The position numbers and the translations under genes were made by a program. This document shows, piece by piece, positions 7,615 through 15,895 of a stretch of DNA of 64,000 bases; within the stretch, counting starts at the first letter, position 1, and each line of letters starts with the position of its first letter. Origin of the DNA: Streptomyces nitrosporeus (GTDB taxonomy: Bacteria; Actinomycetota; Actinomycetes; Streptomycetales; Streptomycetaceae); contig NZ_CP023702.1 of the NCBI RefSeq assembly GCF_008704555.1, positions 7,362,001 to 7,426,000 of the forward strand, read 5' to 3'. Under the pieces are notes generated by a model. That model was not told where the DNA came from. It saw only the letters and a program-made list of their open reading frames with translations, and made no database searches.

Positions 7615-8568
7615 GTGTCGAAAGTGAACACCGTCCTGGGGACGATCCCGGCCGAGGAACTCGGCCTGGTGGCCGTCCACGAGCACATCGGATACGGCAT
7701 GCCCGGTTCCGAGCTGGACACCAGGTGGTGGAAGACCCCCGAGCAGCGCTACGAGGAGACCGTCCCGAAACTGCGCGCCTTCCACGAGTACGGCGGCGGC
7801 ACGTTCGTCGACGCGACCGGCATCTGCAACGGCCGTGACGTGGACTACTACAGGTCCCTGTCGAAGAAGACCGGCGTCCACATCATCGCCTCCACCGGCT
7901 TCGTCGGCGGCGACACCGCCCTCCCGTTCTTCGCCCGGGCGAGCGTGGAGTACCTGACCGGGCACTTCGTCCACGAGATCACCGTCGGTATCGGCGGCAC
8001 CGGTGGCCGCGCCGGCGTCATCAAGGTCGGCGTGAGCCGCGGCGGCCGCATGACCGACCTGGACAAGCGCATCTACCGCGCCGCCGCCCGCGCCGCCCTG
8101 GCCACCGGCGTACCGGTCCTGACCCATCTCGCCATCGACGCCGAGAACGCGGTCGCGATCTTCGCCGAGGAGGGACTGCCTCTCGACCGCGTCCTGTTCG
8201 GGCACGTCGACGACGGCGTGAACGCGGAGAAGACCCGCGACACCTGGATCGCGGAGCAGGGCGGCCGGGTCGGCTTCGACACCTTCGGCTACGAGACCGA
8301 GCTGGAGGACCCGCCGTTCTGGGCCCGCCCGCGCAAGGAACGCCTGGACCACTTCCTCCGGTTCATCGGCGAGGGCCACCTGGACAAGGTGCTCGCCTCC
8401 GCCGACGCCAACTGCAGCCCGCTGGGCTGGCCCGGAGTGAAGGGCCACACCGTGAACTACATCTTCGAGGACCTCATCCCGGACCTCCGCGCCGCCGGCC
8501 TCGACGAGGCCGCGATCAGGACCGTCTTCGTCGACAACCCCGCCGCCTTCCTGACGATCCGGCGCTGA
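7615..8568 (+). CDS. Phosphotriesterase-family metal-dependent hydrolase
   Basis: A 317-residue TIM-barrel hydrolase of the phosphotriesterase (PTE/PLL) family with all metal ligands visible: HEH near the start, Lys in VIKVG, His in LTHLAID, His in FGHVDD and Asp in ASADAN. Members hydrolyse phosphotriesters, lactones or related esters; the substrate cannot be told. I use GTG 7615 because GAAGG lies eight bases upstream and the N-terminus then matches the paralogue; an in-frame GTG at 7606 is the alternative. It follows the degenerate paralogue after 52 bases, consistent with tandem duplication inside one operon. Confidence 0.9.
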   Translation: MSKVNTVLGTIPAEELGLVAVHEHIGYGMPGSELDTRWWKTPEQRYEETVPKLRAFHEYGGGTFVDATGICNGRDVDYYRSLSKKTGVHIIASTGFVGGDTALPFFARASVEYLTGHFVHEITVGIGGTGGRAGVIKVGVSRGGRMTDLDKRIYRAAARAALATGVPVLTHLAIDAENAVAIFAEEGLPLDRVLFGHVDDGVNAEKTRDTWIAEQGGRVGFDTFGYETELEDPPFWARPRKERLDHFLRFIGEGHLDKVLASADANCSPLGWPGVKGHTVNYIFEDLIPDLRAAGLDEAAIRTVFVDNPAAFLTIRR

Positions 8569-8644
8569 CCGCAGCCGGTCACCGCCCCACCCCCCCCAGG
8601 ACCCCAGGGCGCGACGACGCGCCCCGCCCAGAAAAGAAGTGACC

Positions 8645-9760
8645 ATGCATCCCTCGGACCTGAAGAACCTGAAGATCGCCGTCGTCGGGGCGGGATACGG
8701 CGGCGCGGCGGCGGCCAAGGCGCTGAGCCTGCTCGGCGCGGACGTCGACGTCTACGAGCAGGCGAACCGGATCCGCGAGGTCGGCGCCGGTATCGGTCTG
8801 CGCCCCGCCACCATGAACCGCTTCCAGGAGTGGGGGATCTTCGACGCGATCGCGCGGGTGAGTTCACCGAGCGAGTACTTCGAGATCCTCACGGCCACCG
8901 CCGAACCGATCATGAAGGAGAGCTGGCCGGCCGCCGGCGGGCAGACCCGCACCCGTCTGATCCACCGCGGTGACTTCATCGAAGCCCTCCTGGGCGTGCT
9001 GCCCGAGGGCATGGTGCACCTCGGCCACAAGCTGGAGTCCGTCCAGGACAAGGGCGAGAGCTCCGTCCTCACCTTCGCGGACGGCAGGACCGCCGAGGCC
9101 GACCTGGTCGTCGGTGCCGACGGCATCAAGTCGGTGGTACGCCAGGAGCTGTTCAGCGACAAGGGCCCGGTGTTCTCCGGCGAGCACGCCTACCGCGCCG
9201 TCATCTCCGTGGACGACGCCCAGGGCATGGTCGTCGACGACAACCTGCGGATGTACATCGGCAGGGGCACGAAGGTCTACCTGCTCCCGCTGCGCCACCG
9301 CAACGCCGTGTCGTTCGACATCACGGCCCTGTGCCCGGACAGCACCTGGGCCCCGCAGGTCACCAAGGAGGACCTCCTGGCGACGGTGGAGGGCTTCGAC
9401 GAGCGTCTCGTGGAGATCACCCGCAACCTCGACATGGACACCGTGAACATCCGCGCCGTCTACGACATCGACCCGGTCGACACCTGGCACTCCGGATCCG
9501 TCGTCCTGGTGGGCGACGCGGCCCACTCGATGCTGCACCACCAGGGCCAGGGCGCGAACTCGGCCATCGAGGACGCCGGCGCCCTCGCCGACGCCCTGCG
9601 GCAGGCGGACACCCCGCGGGAGGGGCTGGCCCTCTACCAGGCGACCCGTAAACCGGTCACCGACGAGCTGCAGCGCATCTCGCGCTCGGGATGGACCGAG
9701 GACGAGATCAACGACGTCTTCCCCGGGCAGAAGCCCGCGGCCGTCACGGCACGGGGCTGA
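8645..9760 (+). CDS. Class A FAD-dependent aromatic-type monooxygenase
   Basis: A 371-residue flavoprotein monooxygenase. It has the dinucleotide fold VVGAGYGGAAAAKAL at the N-terminus, the DG motif ADLVVGADGIKS near residue 160, and the GD motif VLVGDAAHSMLHHQGQGAN near 290, which ends in the Q-G-(A/Q)-N pattern. It resembles salicylate and 6-hydroxynicotinate hydroxylases, so ring hydroxylation or oxidative decarboxylation of an aromatic acid is the likely reaction. The start is ATG 8645 behind GAAG; a GTG at 8639 is also in frame. It lies 76 bases after the PTE gene and four bases before the next hydrolase. Confidence 0.88.
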   Translation: MHPSDLKNLKIAVVGAGYGGAAAAKALSLLGADVDVYEQANRIREVGAGIGLRPATMNRFQEWGIFDAIARVSSPSEYFEILTATAEPIMKESWPAAGGQTRTRLIHRGDFIEALLGVLPEGMVHLGHKLESVQDKGESSVLTFADGRTAEADLVVGADGIKSVVRQELFSDKGPVFSGEHAYRAVISVDDAQGMVVDDNLRMYIGRGTKVYLLPLRHRNAVSFDITALCPDSTWAPQVTKEDLLATVEGFDERLVEITRNLDMDTVNIRAVYDIDPVDTWHSGSVVLVGDAAHSMLHHQGQGANSAIEDAGALADALRQADTPREGLALYQATRKPVTDELQRISRSGWTEDEINDVFPGQKPAAVTARG

Positions 9761-9764
9761 CACC

Positions 9765-10688
9765 ATGGCCCTGCACCCCGAGATCGCCACGTTCCTCGCC
9801 TCCCTCCCGGCCCCGCCCGAAGGGCCCCTCGACCCGGCCGCCATGCGAGCCGGCGACGAGGCGCACCTCACCCCGCTCGGCGAGCGCCTGCCCCTCCACA
9901 CGGTCCGGGACATGACCGCGCACACCGCGTCGGGCGAGGTGCCCGTGCGGATCTACACCCCGGCCGAGGCCGGCCCGTACGGCGTACTGGTCTACTTCCA
10001 CGGCGGCGCGTTCTTCCTCGGCAGCCTGGAGACACACGACCACATCGCGCGCTCCCTGGCCCGGGAGACCGGACTCAGGGTCGTCTCCGTCGGCTACCGC
10101 CTCGCCCCCGAAGCCGCCTTCCCGGCCGGCCTGGACGACTGCTACGCCGTCGTGCGCTGGGTCGCCGAGGAGGCGAACGGCCTGGCCTGGGACGGCACGA
10201 CGCTCGCCGTCGCCGGTGACAGCTCCGGCGGCAACTTCGCCGCGGCGGTCGCCGCCAGGGCCCACGACGACGGCTTCCACCGGATCACCCACCAGGTGCT
10301 CTACTACCCCTCCCTCGACCTGGACTTCGACGCCGGCCGCTACGCCTCGCTGCGGGAGAACGCCGTCGGCTACGGCCTGGAGACGGCCGGACTCAAGTCC
10401 TTCAACGCCTTCTACACCGACAGCGGAGCCGACCCCGCCGACCCGCTGGTCTCCCCGGTCAAGCGGGCCGACCTCACCGGGCTGCCGCCCGCCCTGATCG
10501 TCACCGCGGAGCACGACCCCCTGCGGGACGAGGGCGAACTCTACGGCCACAGGCTGGCGGAGGCCGGAGTGGAGGCGACGGTGAGCCGCTACGCGGGCGC
10601 GGGCCACGGGTTCGTCCAGCACTTCTCCCGGATCCCGGAGTACCACCGGGTCTTCGAGGAGACGCGTGACTTCCTCGGCCGGCGCTGA
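9765..10688 (+). CDS. Alpha/beta hydrolase, HSL (hormone-sensitive lipase) family
   Basis: A 307-residue carboxylesterase. The oxyanion-hole motif HGGAFFLGS is near residue 78, the nucleophile elbow GDSSGGN near 153, the acidic residue in AEHDPLRDEG near 248, and the catalytic His in GAGHGFVQHF near 285. It hydrolyses short acyl esters or lactone-derived esters. It starts four bases after the monooxygenase stop, so the two are probably translationally coupled. One of five hydrolase-fold proteins in this operon. Confidence 0.92.
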   Translation: MALHPEIATFLASLPAPPEGPLDPAAMRAGDEAHLTPLGERLPLHTVRDMTAHTASGEVPVRIYTPAEAGPYGVLVYFHGGAFFLGSLETHDHIARSLARETGLRVVSVGYRLAPEAAFPAGLDDCYAVVRWVAEEANGLAWDGTTLAVAGDSSGGNFAAAVAARAHDDGFHRITHQVLYYPSLDLDFDAGRYASLRENAVGYGLETAGLKSFNAFYTDSGADPADPLVSPVKRADLTGLPPALIVTAEHDPLRDEGELYGHRLAEAGVEATVSRYAGAGHGFVQHFSRIPEYHRVFEETRDFLGRR

Positions 10689-10721
10689 CCCGGCCGCCCG
10701 TACCCGTTCGCAAGGAGAGCC

Positions 10722-11663
10722 ATGACGCACGCAGCCGACGTCCACCCCCTGGTGTCGCCCTGGGGCCGGTTCGGCCTCTACAGCTTCTTCATCGACGCAC
10801 CCGAACCGGCCGTCGTGGACACGGGGATCGCCTCCTCGCCCGCCGAGGGGATGGCCCCCGCCCTGGAGGCGATCGGCCGCCGTATCGAGGACGTGCGCTG
10901 GATCCTGCTGACCCATGGCCACATCGACCACATCGGAGGGGCGCACGCTCTGTGGGAACTCACCGGCCGGCGCGCCCGGGTGGTGATCCACGAGGCCGAC
11001 GCACCGATGCTCCGCTCCCGCCGCGCCCATGTGGAGGAGTACCTCACCGGGCGGGGCCGGTACCTGGGCGACCCGGAGGGCGAGGCGAAGGTGAGGGCCG
11101 CCGCCGACGCCGTCATCTCCGGCGAGATGGAACCCACCCTGCTGGTCGAGGGCGGCGAGACCCTCTCCCTCGGCGGCGGCGTCGAGGTGTCGGTCCACTC
11201 CCTCCCGGGCCACACCCCCGGCTCCGTCGCCTATGTCCTCGACGGGCAGCGCGCGGCGTTCACCGGCGACGCCGTCCAGGTCCACGGGGCGGCCAACGGC
11301 TTCCCCGGCTACACCGACCCGGCCGGCTACCGCGCCGGCCTCACCTACCTGCGCGACGAGATCCGCCCCCGGCACCTGTACCTCGGCCACCCCTACCGCC
11401 GTGCCGACGGCACACCCTACGGCGTCGGACTCGACGCGGCCGAGGCCCGGGAGGCCATCACCCAGAGCCTCGCCGCCGAGAGCCGTGTCGGCGCGGCGGC
11501 CCGCGCCTGCCTGGCGGCCGGCCTCCGGGAGACCGGCTCGCCGTACTCGCCGTTCGCCCCCGTGGCCGAGGAGCTCGGCTACAGGGGCGATCCCACGCTG
11601 GAACCCTCGCCGTTCTTCACCTCGCTGCACGGCTACCGCACACAGCACGACCAGACCTCGTAG
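10722..11663 (+). CDS. MBL-fold (metallo-beta-lactamase superfamily) hydrolase
   Basis: A 313-residue MBL protein with the metal motif THGHIDHIGG, a second His in PGHTPGSV, Asp in FTGDAV and a later His in YLGHPYRR, which together make a complete binuclear site. The C-terminal helical part resembles the MBL subgroup that includes lactonases and glyoxalase-II-like thioesterases. AAGGAGAG precedes the ATG. It probably hydrolyses an ester, thioester or lactone intermediate of the same pathway as its neighbours. Confidence 0.9.
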   Translation: MTHAADVHPLVSPWGRFGLYSFFIDAPEPAVVDTGIASSPAEGMAPALEAIGRRIEDVRWILLTHGHIDHIGGAHALWELTGRRARVVIHEADAPMLRSRRAHVEEYLTGRGRYLGDPEGEAKVRAAADAVISGEMEPTLLVEGGETLSLGGGVEVSVHSLPGHTPGSVAYVLDGQRAAFTGDAVQVHGAANGFPGYTDPAGYRAGLTYLRDEIRPRHLYLGHPYRRADGTPYGVGLDAAEAREAITQSLAAESRVGAAARACLAAGLRETGSPYSPFAPVAEELGYRGDPTLEPSPFFTSLHGYRTQHDQTS

Positions 11664-11681
11664 TACAGGAGTTTCGCACTC

Positions 11682-13511
11682 ATGACCGACTTCCAGACGA
11701 TCCGGGCAGGCCGGCAGGACATCGCCGTCCGCAAGGACCTCCGGGTGCCGATGCGCGACGGCGTCATGCTGGCGGCCGACGCCTACAGCGGCACCGACGA
11801 CAAGCCGCGCCCGGCACTCGTGGCGCTCAGCCCCTACGGCAAGGAGCTCCAGGCCCTCGCGCTGACCACGCCGCCGCAGCGGCGCCCCAGCCCGATGTGG
11901 GACGGCTGTATCGAGGCCGGTGACATCGCCCGGGTCGTCGAGGAGGAGTACGTCCACGTCATCGGGGACCTGCGCGGCTCCGGCGCCTCCGAGGGCGAGC
12001 ACATCGGCAACTACAACGCCGGCGGGGTCCCGCTCGGCCAGGACGCGTACGACTTCATCGAATGGGTCGCCGCGCAGCCCTGGTGCGACGGCAACGTCGG
12101 CATGATCGGCATCTCCTACTTCGGCTCGATGCAGGTACTGGCCGCGGCCGAGCGTCCGCCGTCCCTCAAGGCGATCTTCGTCAGCGGCGGCCACTACGAC
12201 TTCTACGAGACCACCTACCACGGCGGTGTCATGTGGTTCATGCCGCGTGCCGCCCGCGAGGGCCGAGGCGGCGACTCCGGCTGGGCCTTCACCGACGGCG
12301 TCAAGTCCCGCATGCTGGAGACCTTCTCACCCGAGGAGATCAAGGAGCGCGTCGCCGAACGCCTGAAGGACCCGGACGTGGCCGCCTGGTCCAACCTGGT
12401 CCACGTGCTGAACTACCCGAAGAACCACGAGGCGTGGTTCGACATCGTGATGAACGAGGTCGACGGCCCGTGGTACGAGGAGCGCAACCCGGTCACCCTC
12501 GCACCGGACATCGGCATCCCGGTCTGGCTCCAGATCGACCAGGGCCGCGGCTGGACGATGGACGGCACCATCGAGCTCTACCACGCGCTCAAGGGCCCGA
12601 GGAAACTCGACATCGGCCCCTACCCGCCGATGCAGTCCCGGCCCTTCGTCGAAGAGCACGACAAGATGTTCCGCTGGTACGAGTACTGGCTGAAGGGCGT
12701 TGACAACGGGATCATGGACGAGCCGGCGGTGACCGTGCACGTCGAGGGCTCCCGGCAGTACGTCACCGGCGCCCAGTGGCCGCCGAAGGACGTCGAGCAC
12801 CGCCCGCTCTACCTGCGCCCCCGGCACAAGCTGTCCTTCGAGCCCGAGGCGATGGGCGCCGAGCACGCGGTGCCCGACGGTTTCTACCAGGCGCCGCTGA
12901 CCGTCACCGACAAGGTGGAGATCCTCAGCTGGTCCACCGAGCCGTTCACCGAGCCCACCGAGATGATCGGCCAGGGCGCGGCACACCTGTTCGCCGAGAT
13001 CGACCAGCCCGACACCAACTTCATCCTGCGCCTGTGGGACGAGGCCCCCGGCGGCAGGCGGCAGCTCATCACGACCGCCTACCTCAAGGCGTCGCACCGC
13101 GAACTCGACGAGGAGCGCACCACGGAGGGCGACCCCCGCCACCCGCACACCCGCGCGGTACCGGTCGAACCGGGCAGGATCGAGGAGTACGTGCTGCGCG
13201 TCTACCCGTTCGGGGCGACGTTCCTGCCGGGTCACCGGCTGGTCGTGGAACTCTCCAACGCCGAACCACCGGCCGACGAGCACAACGCCCTGCTGCCGCC
13301 GGACGCCTTCCACCTGCCGGTGGGCCGCCCCGTCACCCACAAGATCTACCGCGACGCCGAGCACCCCTCCCGGCTCCTCCTGCCGTTCACGACGGGTCCG
13401 GCGGCTACGGCCACGGACACGGCGGCCACGGACACGGCGGCCACGGACACGGCGGCCACGGACACGGCGGCCACGGACACGGCGGCCACGGACGCGGAGG
13501 CGACACGGTAG
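11682..13511 (+). CDS. CocE/NonD-family hydrolase (X-Pro dipeptidyl-peptidase type)
   Basis: A 609-residue protein of the CocE/NonD family: N-terminal alpha/beta hydrolase with the nucleophile in GMIGISYFGSMQ (about residue 145), then the C-terminal beta-sandwich (WSTEPFTEPTEMIG onward). The acid is probably in GWTMDG (about 287). The segment where CocE has a catalytic His after G-P-W reads IGPYPPMQSRPF, so the usual His is not there. Substrates may be esters or amides. Its last 30 or so residues are an ATDTA repeat from a 15-bp tandem array and are unlikely to fold. CAGGAG precedes the ATG. Last gene of the operon, converging on lysR. Confidence 0.88.
   Translation: MTDFQTIRAGRQDIAVRKDLRVPMRDGVMLAADAYSGTDDKPRPALVALSPYGKELQALALTTPPQRRPSPMWDGCIEAGDIARVVEEEYVHVIGDLRGSGASEGEHIGNYNAGGVPLGQDAYDFIEWVAAQPWCDGNVGMIGISYFGSMQVLAAAERPPSLKAIFVSGGHYDFYETTYHGGVMWFMPRAAREGRGGDSGWAFTDGVKSRMLETFSPEEIKERVAERLKDPDVAAWSNLVHVLNYPKNHEAWFDIVMNEVDGPWYEERNPVTLAPDIGIPVWLQIDQGRGWTMDGTIELYHALKGPRKLDIGPYPPMQSRPFVEEHDKMFRWYEYWLKGVDNGIMDEPAVTVHVEGSRQYVTGAQWPPKDVEHRPLYLRPRHKLSFEPEAMGAEHAVPDGFYQAPLTVTDKVEILSWSTEPFTEPTEMIGQGAAHLFAEIDQPDTNFILRLWDEAPGGRRQLITTAYLKASHRELDEERTTEGDPRHPHTRAVPVEPGRIEEYVLRVYPFGATFLPGHRLVVELSNAEPPADEHNALLPPDAFHLPVGRPVTHKIYRDAEHPSRLLLPFTTGPAATATDTAATDTAATDTAATDTAATDTAATDAEATR
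13411..13500. repeat. 15-bp tandem repeat, six copies, in frame
   Basis: Five identical units of CCACGGACACGGCGG and one diverged unit (CCACGGACGCGGAGG). The 15-bp period keeps the reading frame and lengthens the CocE/NonD tail by ATDTA blocks. Copy number probably varies between strains. Confidence 0.95.
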
Positions 13512-13589
13512 GAGGACGCGGCGGGGGAGAGGCGCGGGGCCGCGGAAAGGGCCGGGGCCGGCGGGCGCCGTCCTCACCCGGGCAGGGCC

Positions 13590-14471
13590 TTACGCCGGCC
13601 CGAACTCCCTGCGTGCGTGCGTCAGCAGCTCACGCACGGCGGGGCCGGGCGCGCTCCTCCAGACCAGGGCGAGCAGGGCGGGCGTCTCGACGTCGTCGAT
13701 GGTGCGGGCCACGAGCAGATCGCGGTGGTCCGCGGCCATCGACTCGCTGAGGACGGCGACGGCGAGCCCCCGGGCGGCGAGTCCGGCGACCGCGTCCGCG
13801 GCTCCGGCCTGCAGGGCGATCACGGGCCGGAGGCCCCGTACGGAGCAGGCGCCGTCGAAGGCGGCGCGCAGCCCGGTGCCGGGAGGCATGCACACGATCG
13901 GGTGGGCGACCAGGTCGCGCAGGGTGATCCGCCGCGCCTTCGCCAGGGGGTGGGCGGCGGGCATCGCCGCCACGAGCCGCTCGCTGATGACCGTCATCGC
14001 CTCCAGCCCGTCGGGGGCGGCGGCCGCCGCACCTGTCAGGGCGAGATCGTAGGCACCCGCGCGCACCCCCTCGACGAGCCGGTCGGAGTTCTCCTCCGAC
14101 AGCGAGATCTCCACCCCCGGATGCGCGCGGTGGAACGCGGCCAGGGCGTCGAACAGCGGCGCGAGGGTGCAGCCCATGACCGTACCGACCGTGAGCCTGC
14201 CCCGGACCAGGCCCGCCACCTCGTCCACCGCCCGGCCGACCGCGCCGGCCGCGTCGAGCGCGGCACGCGCGTGTCCGAGGGCGGCTTCCCCCGCGACGGT
14301 CAGCGTGGCGGTACGCCCCGACCGGTCGAAGAGCTCCGCGCCGAGCTCACGTTCGAGGCGGCGGATCTGGGCGCTGACACCGGACTGGCTGATGTGCACC
14401 CGCTCGGCGGCCCGGGTGAAGTTCTGCTCCTCGGCCACCGCGACGAAGTATTCCAACTGCCTGAGATCCAT
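13590..14471 (-). CDS. LysR-type transcriptional regulator
   Basis: A 293-residue LTTR. The winged HTH is at residues 1-60 (LEYFVAVAEEQNFTRAAE, SQSGVSAQIRRLERELG), followed by a periplasmic-binding-like effector domain (GRLTVGTVMG onward). It converges with the catabolic operon and diverges from the SnoaL-like gene at 14568. By the usual LTTR arrangement it would act on the 14472-14567 spacer. Control of the 6.6-13.5 kb operon is plausible from proximity but not shown by a shared site. Confidence 0.93.
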   Translation of the reverse strand: MDLRQLEYFVAVAEEQNFTRAAERVHISQSGVSAQIRRLERELGAELFDRSGRTATLTVAGEAALGHARAALDAAGAVGRAVDEVAGLVRGRLTVGTVMGCTLAPLFDALAAFHRAHPGVEISLSEENSDRLVEGVRAGAYDLALTGAAAAAPDGLEAMTVISERLVAAMPAAHPLAKARRITLRDLVAHPIVCMPPGTGLRAAFDGACSVRGLRPVIALQAGAADAVAGLAARGLAVAVLSESMAADHRDLLVARTIDDVETPALLALVWRSAPGPAVRELLTHARREFGPA

Positions 14472-14567
14472 GACCGGAGATTCTAGTTTCCAGCCGAACC
14501 ATCTATTGGACTTCTGATTCAGGGGCGATCACGCTGGAGACACCGAACCCCGACAACAGGAGCGACC
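14472..14567. promoter_or_regulatory. Divergent lysR / SnoaL-like intergenic region
   Basis: A 96-base spacer with an AT-richer patch containing ATCTATTGGACTTCTGAT at 14501-14518, which begins ATC and ends GAT. LysR regulators usually bind partly palindromic T-N11-A sites in such divergent spacers. The match is weak and is only a place to look. Confidence 0.35.
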
Positions 14568-14945
14568 ATGCCGGAGTACGAGCCGGAGTACGAGAAGGCC
14601 ATGCGGCCCGAGGACATCACCCGTCTGTTCGTCGAACGGTCCAACGCCGGTGACGCGGCCGGTGTCGCCGCCCTCTACGAGGAGGACGCGGTACTGGCCT
14701 ATCCGCCCGGCGGCCGGACCGTGGGACGGGAGGCGATCCGGGCGCTGTGGGAGGAAGTGCTCGCCGCCCGCCCGCACTTCGAGCAGGAACAGCCGCTGCC
14801 CACGCTGATCAGCGGCGGCATCGCCCTCACCTCGACCCCGCCGAAGGACGGCACCGGGGCCCGCGCGCAGGTCGTCCGGCGCCAGCCGGACGGAAGCTGG
14901 CTGCGCCTGCTCGACCAGCCGGAATTCGTCCCGCCCGCCGGCTGA
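14568..14945 (+). CDS. SnoaL-like / NTF2-fold polyketide-cyclase-type protein
   Basis: A 125-residue cone-shaped alpha+beta barrel protein: ITRLFVERSNAGDAAGVAALY and EEDAVLAYPPGG, then VGREAIRALWEEVL, as in SnoaL_2/DUF4440 families. These bind or isomerise small hydrophobic substrates. CAGGAG precedes the ATG. It is divergent from lysR and so likely a target of that regulator. The N-terminus has an EYEPEYE duplication (GAGTACGAGCCG twice). Confidence 0.82.
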   Translation: MPEYEPEYEKAMRPEDITRLFVERSNAGDAAGVAALYEEDAVLAYPPGGRTVGREAIRALWEEVLAARPHFEQEQPLPTLISGGIALTSTPPKDGTGARAQVVRRQPDGSWLRLLDQPEFVPPAG

Positions 14946-14957
14946 CCTCTCCGCCCG

Positions 14958-15599
14958 CTACTTGCCCGAGCCCACCGGATCCACCGTGATGCGGGAAGCG
15001 GTGGCGCCCGCGGCCACGTTCACGGTGAGCGGCATGGTGTGCGACCGCGTCTCGTCGGGCGGCGTCACCACCGCCGTCGTGAAGGTCACGCCGGAGCCGC
15101 CGCTGAGGTTCGGCGGGAAGTGCAGAGCGAAGTTCGACGCCTCACCCGGGGCCAGCGCGACCGTGCGGACCGTACGGTCGCTGCGCGCGGCGCTCACGGT
15201 GCCTTCCCCGCCCCTGAGGTCCAGGCCCGGGAACCCCCGCATCGAACACGGCGTGGAGCCGGTGTTCCTCAAGGTGATCAGCACCTCGCCCTCCGCCATC
15301 CCGCCCGAACTGCTGAACGCGAGCCGGGAGGTGCGGCAGATCCCCTCCGCCACGGTCGCGGACGCCGTGGCGGGGGGCGGGGCCGCCGTGCTTCCCCGGG
15401 TCGCGCCGTCGCCGCCGGAGGGGGCCTCGGGGCTGCTCTCCCCGCCCGGATCCGCCGGGGCGGAGGCGGACGGGGCCTGCGAACCCGCCCCGGGTGCGGG
15501 GCGGGAGGCGCCGTCGTGACCGTCCTCCCCCTCACAGGCGGCGAGCGAGAGAGCCGCGGCCGCTGCGGCTGCGACGAGGGCGGGCTTCCGTACACGCAT
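14958..15599 (-). CDS. DUF4232 lipoprotein
   Basis: A 213-residue secreted lipoprotein. The signal peptide MRVRKPALVAAAAAAALSLA ends in the lipobox LAAC, followed by about 60 residues of Ser/Pro/Gly-rich linker and a DUF4232 beta-sandwich (ICRTSRLAFSSSGG, LRNTGSTPCSMRGFPGLDL, LAPGEASNFALHF). It would be anchored to the outer face of the membrane; function unknown. The start is ATG 15599; upstream in-frame codons do not fit a signal peptide. It converges on the SnoaL-like gene with a 12-base gap. Confidence 0.88.
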   Translation of the reverse strand: MRVRKPALVAAAAAAALSLAACEGEDGHDGASRPAPGAGSQAPSASAPADPGGESSPEAPSGGDGATRGSTAAPPPATASATVAEGICRTSRLAFSSSGGMAEGEVLITLRNTGSTPCSMRGFPGLDLRGGEGTVSAARSDRTVRTVALAPGEASNFALHFPPNLSGGSGVTFTTAVVTPPDETRSHTMPLTVNVAAGATASRITVDPVGSGK

Positions 15600-15823
15600 G
15601 AAGTGTCCCTGGGGTGGGGGCCGGCTGCTCGCCACGAGCATTCACCCGGGCGCCGCGCGCAAAACGTCCGGTGGAGGGCGGATTCCGCGCACGGCGGTGC
15701 GCTCCCGCCCCGGTACGCGCGCCCCGCGCACGGCTCGGCCCCCGCCGGGCCGTACGTGCCCCGGAGTGCGGCCGGTCCGTACGCGCCCCGGAGCGTGCGC
15801 GGCCGCGGACCGTGCGGAACGGC

Positions 15824-15861
15824 GAGCGGTCCGGCCTTCCCCGGGGAAGACCGGACCGCTC
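15824..15861 (-). terminator. Hairpin terminator after the SpaA-domain gene
   Basis: GAGCGGTCCGGCCTTCCCC faces GGGGAAGACCGGACCGCTC with one mismatch, 35 bases past the stop of the minus-strand gene ending at 15896. Confidence 0.8.
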
Positions 15862-15895
15862 GACCGGATCAGGCGGCTCTCCTCACGCAGGCCGG

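Noticed and set aside
6588..8568. Quorum-quenching lactonase or organophosphate hydrolase as a definite function
   Set aside because: The PTE family is broad; nothing in the sequence or neighbours fixes the substrate.
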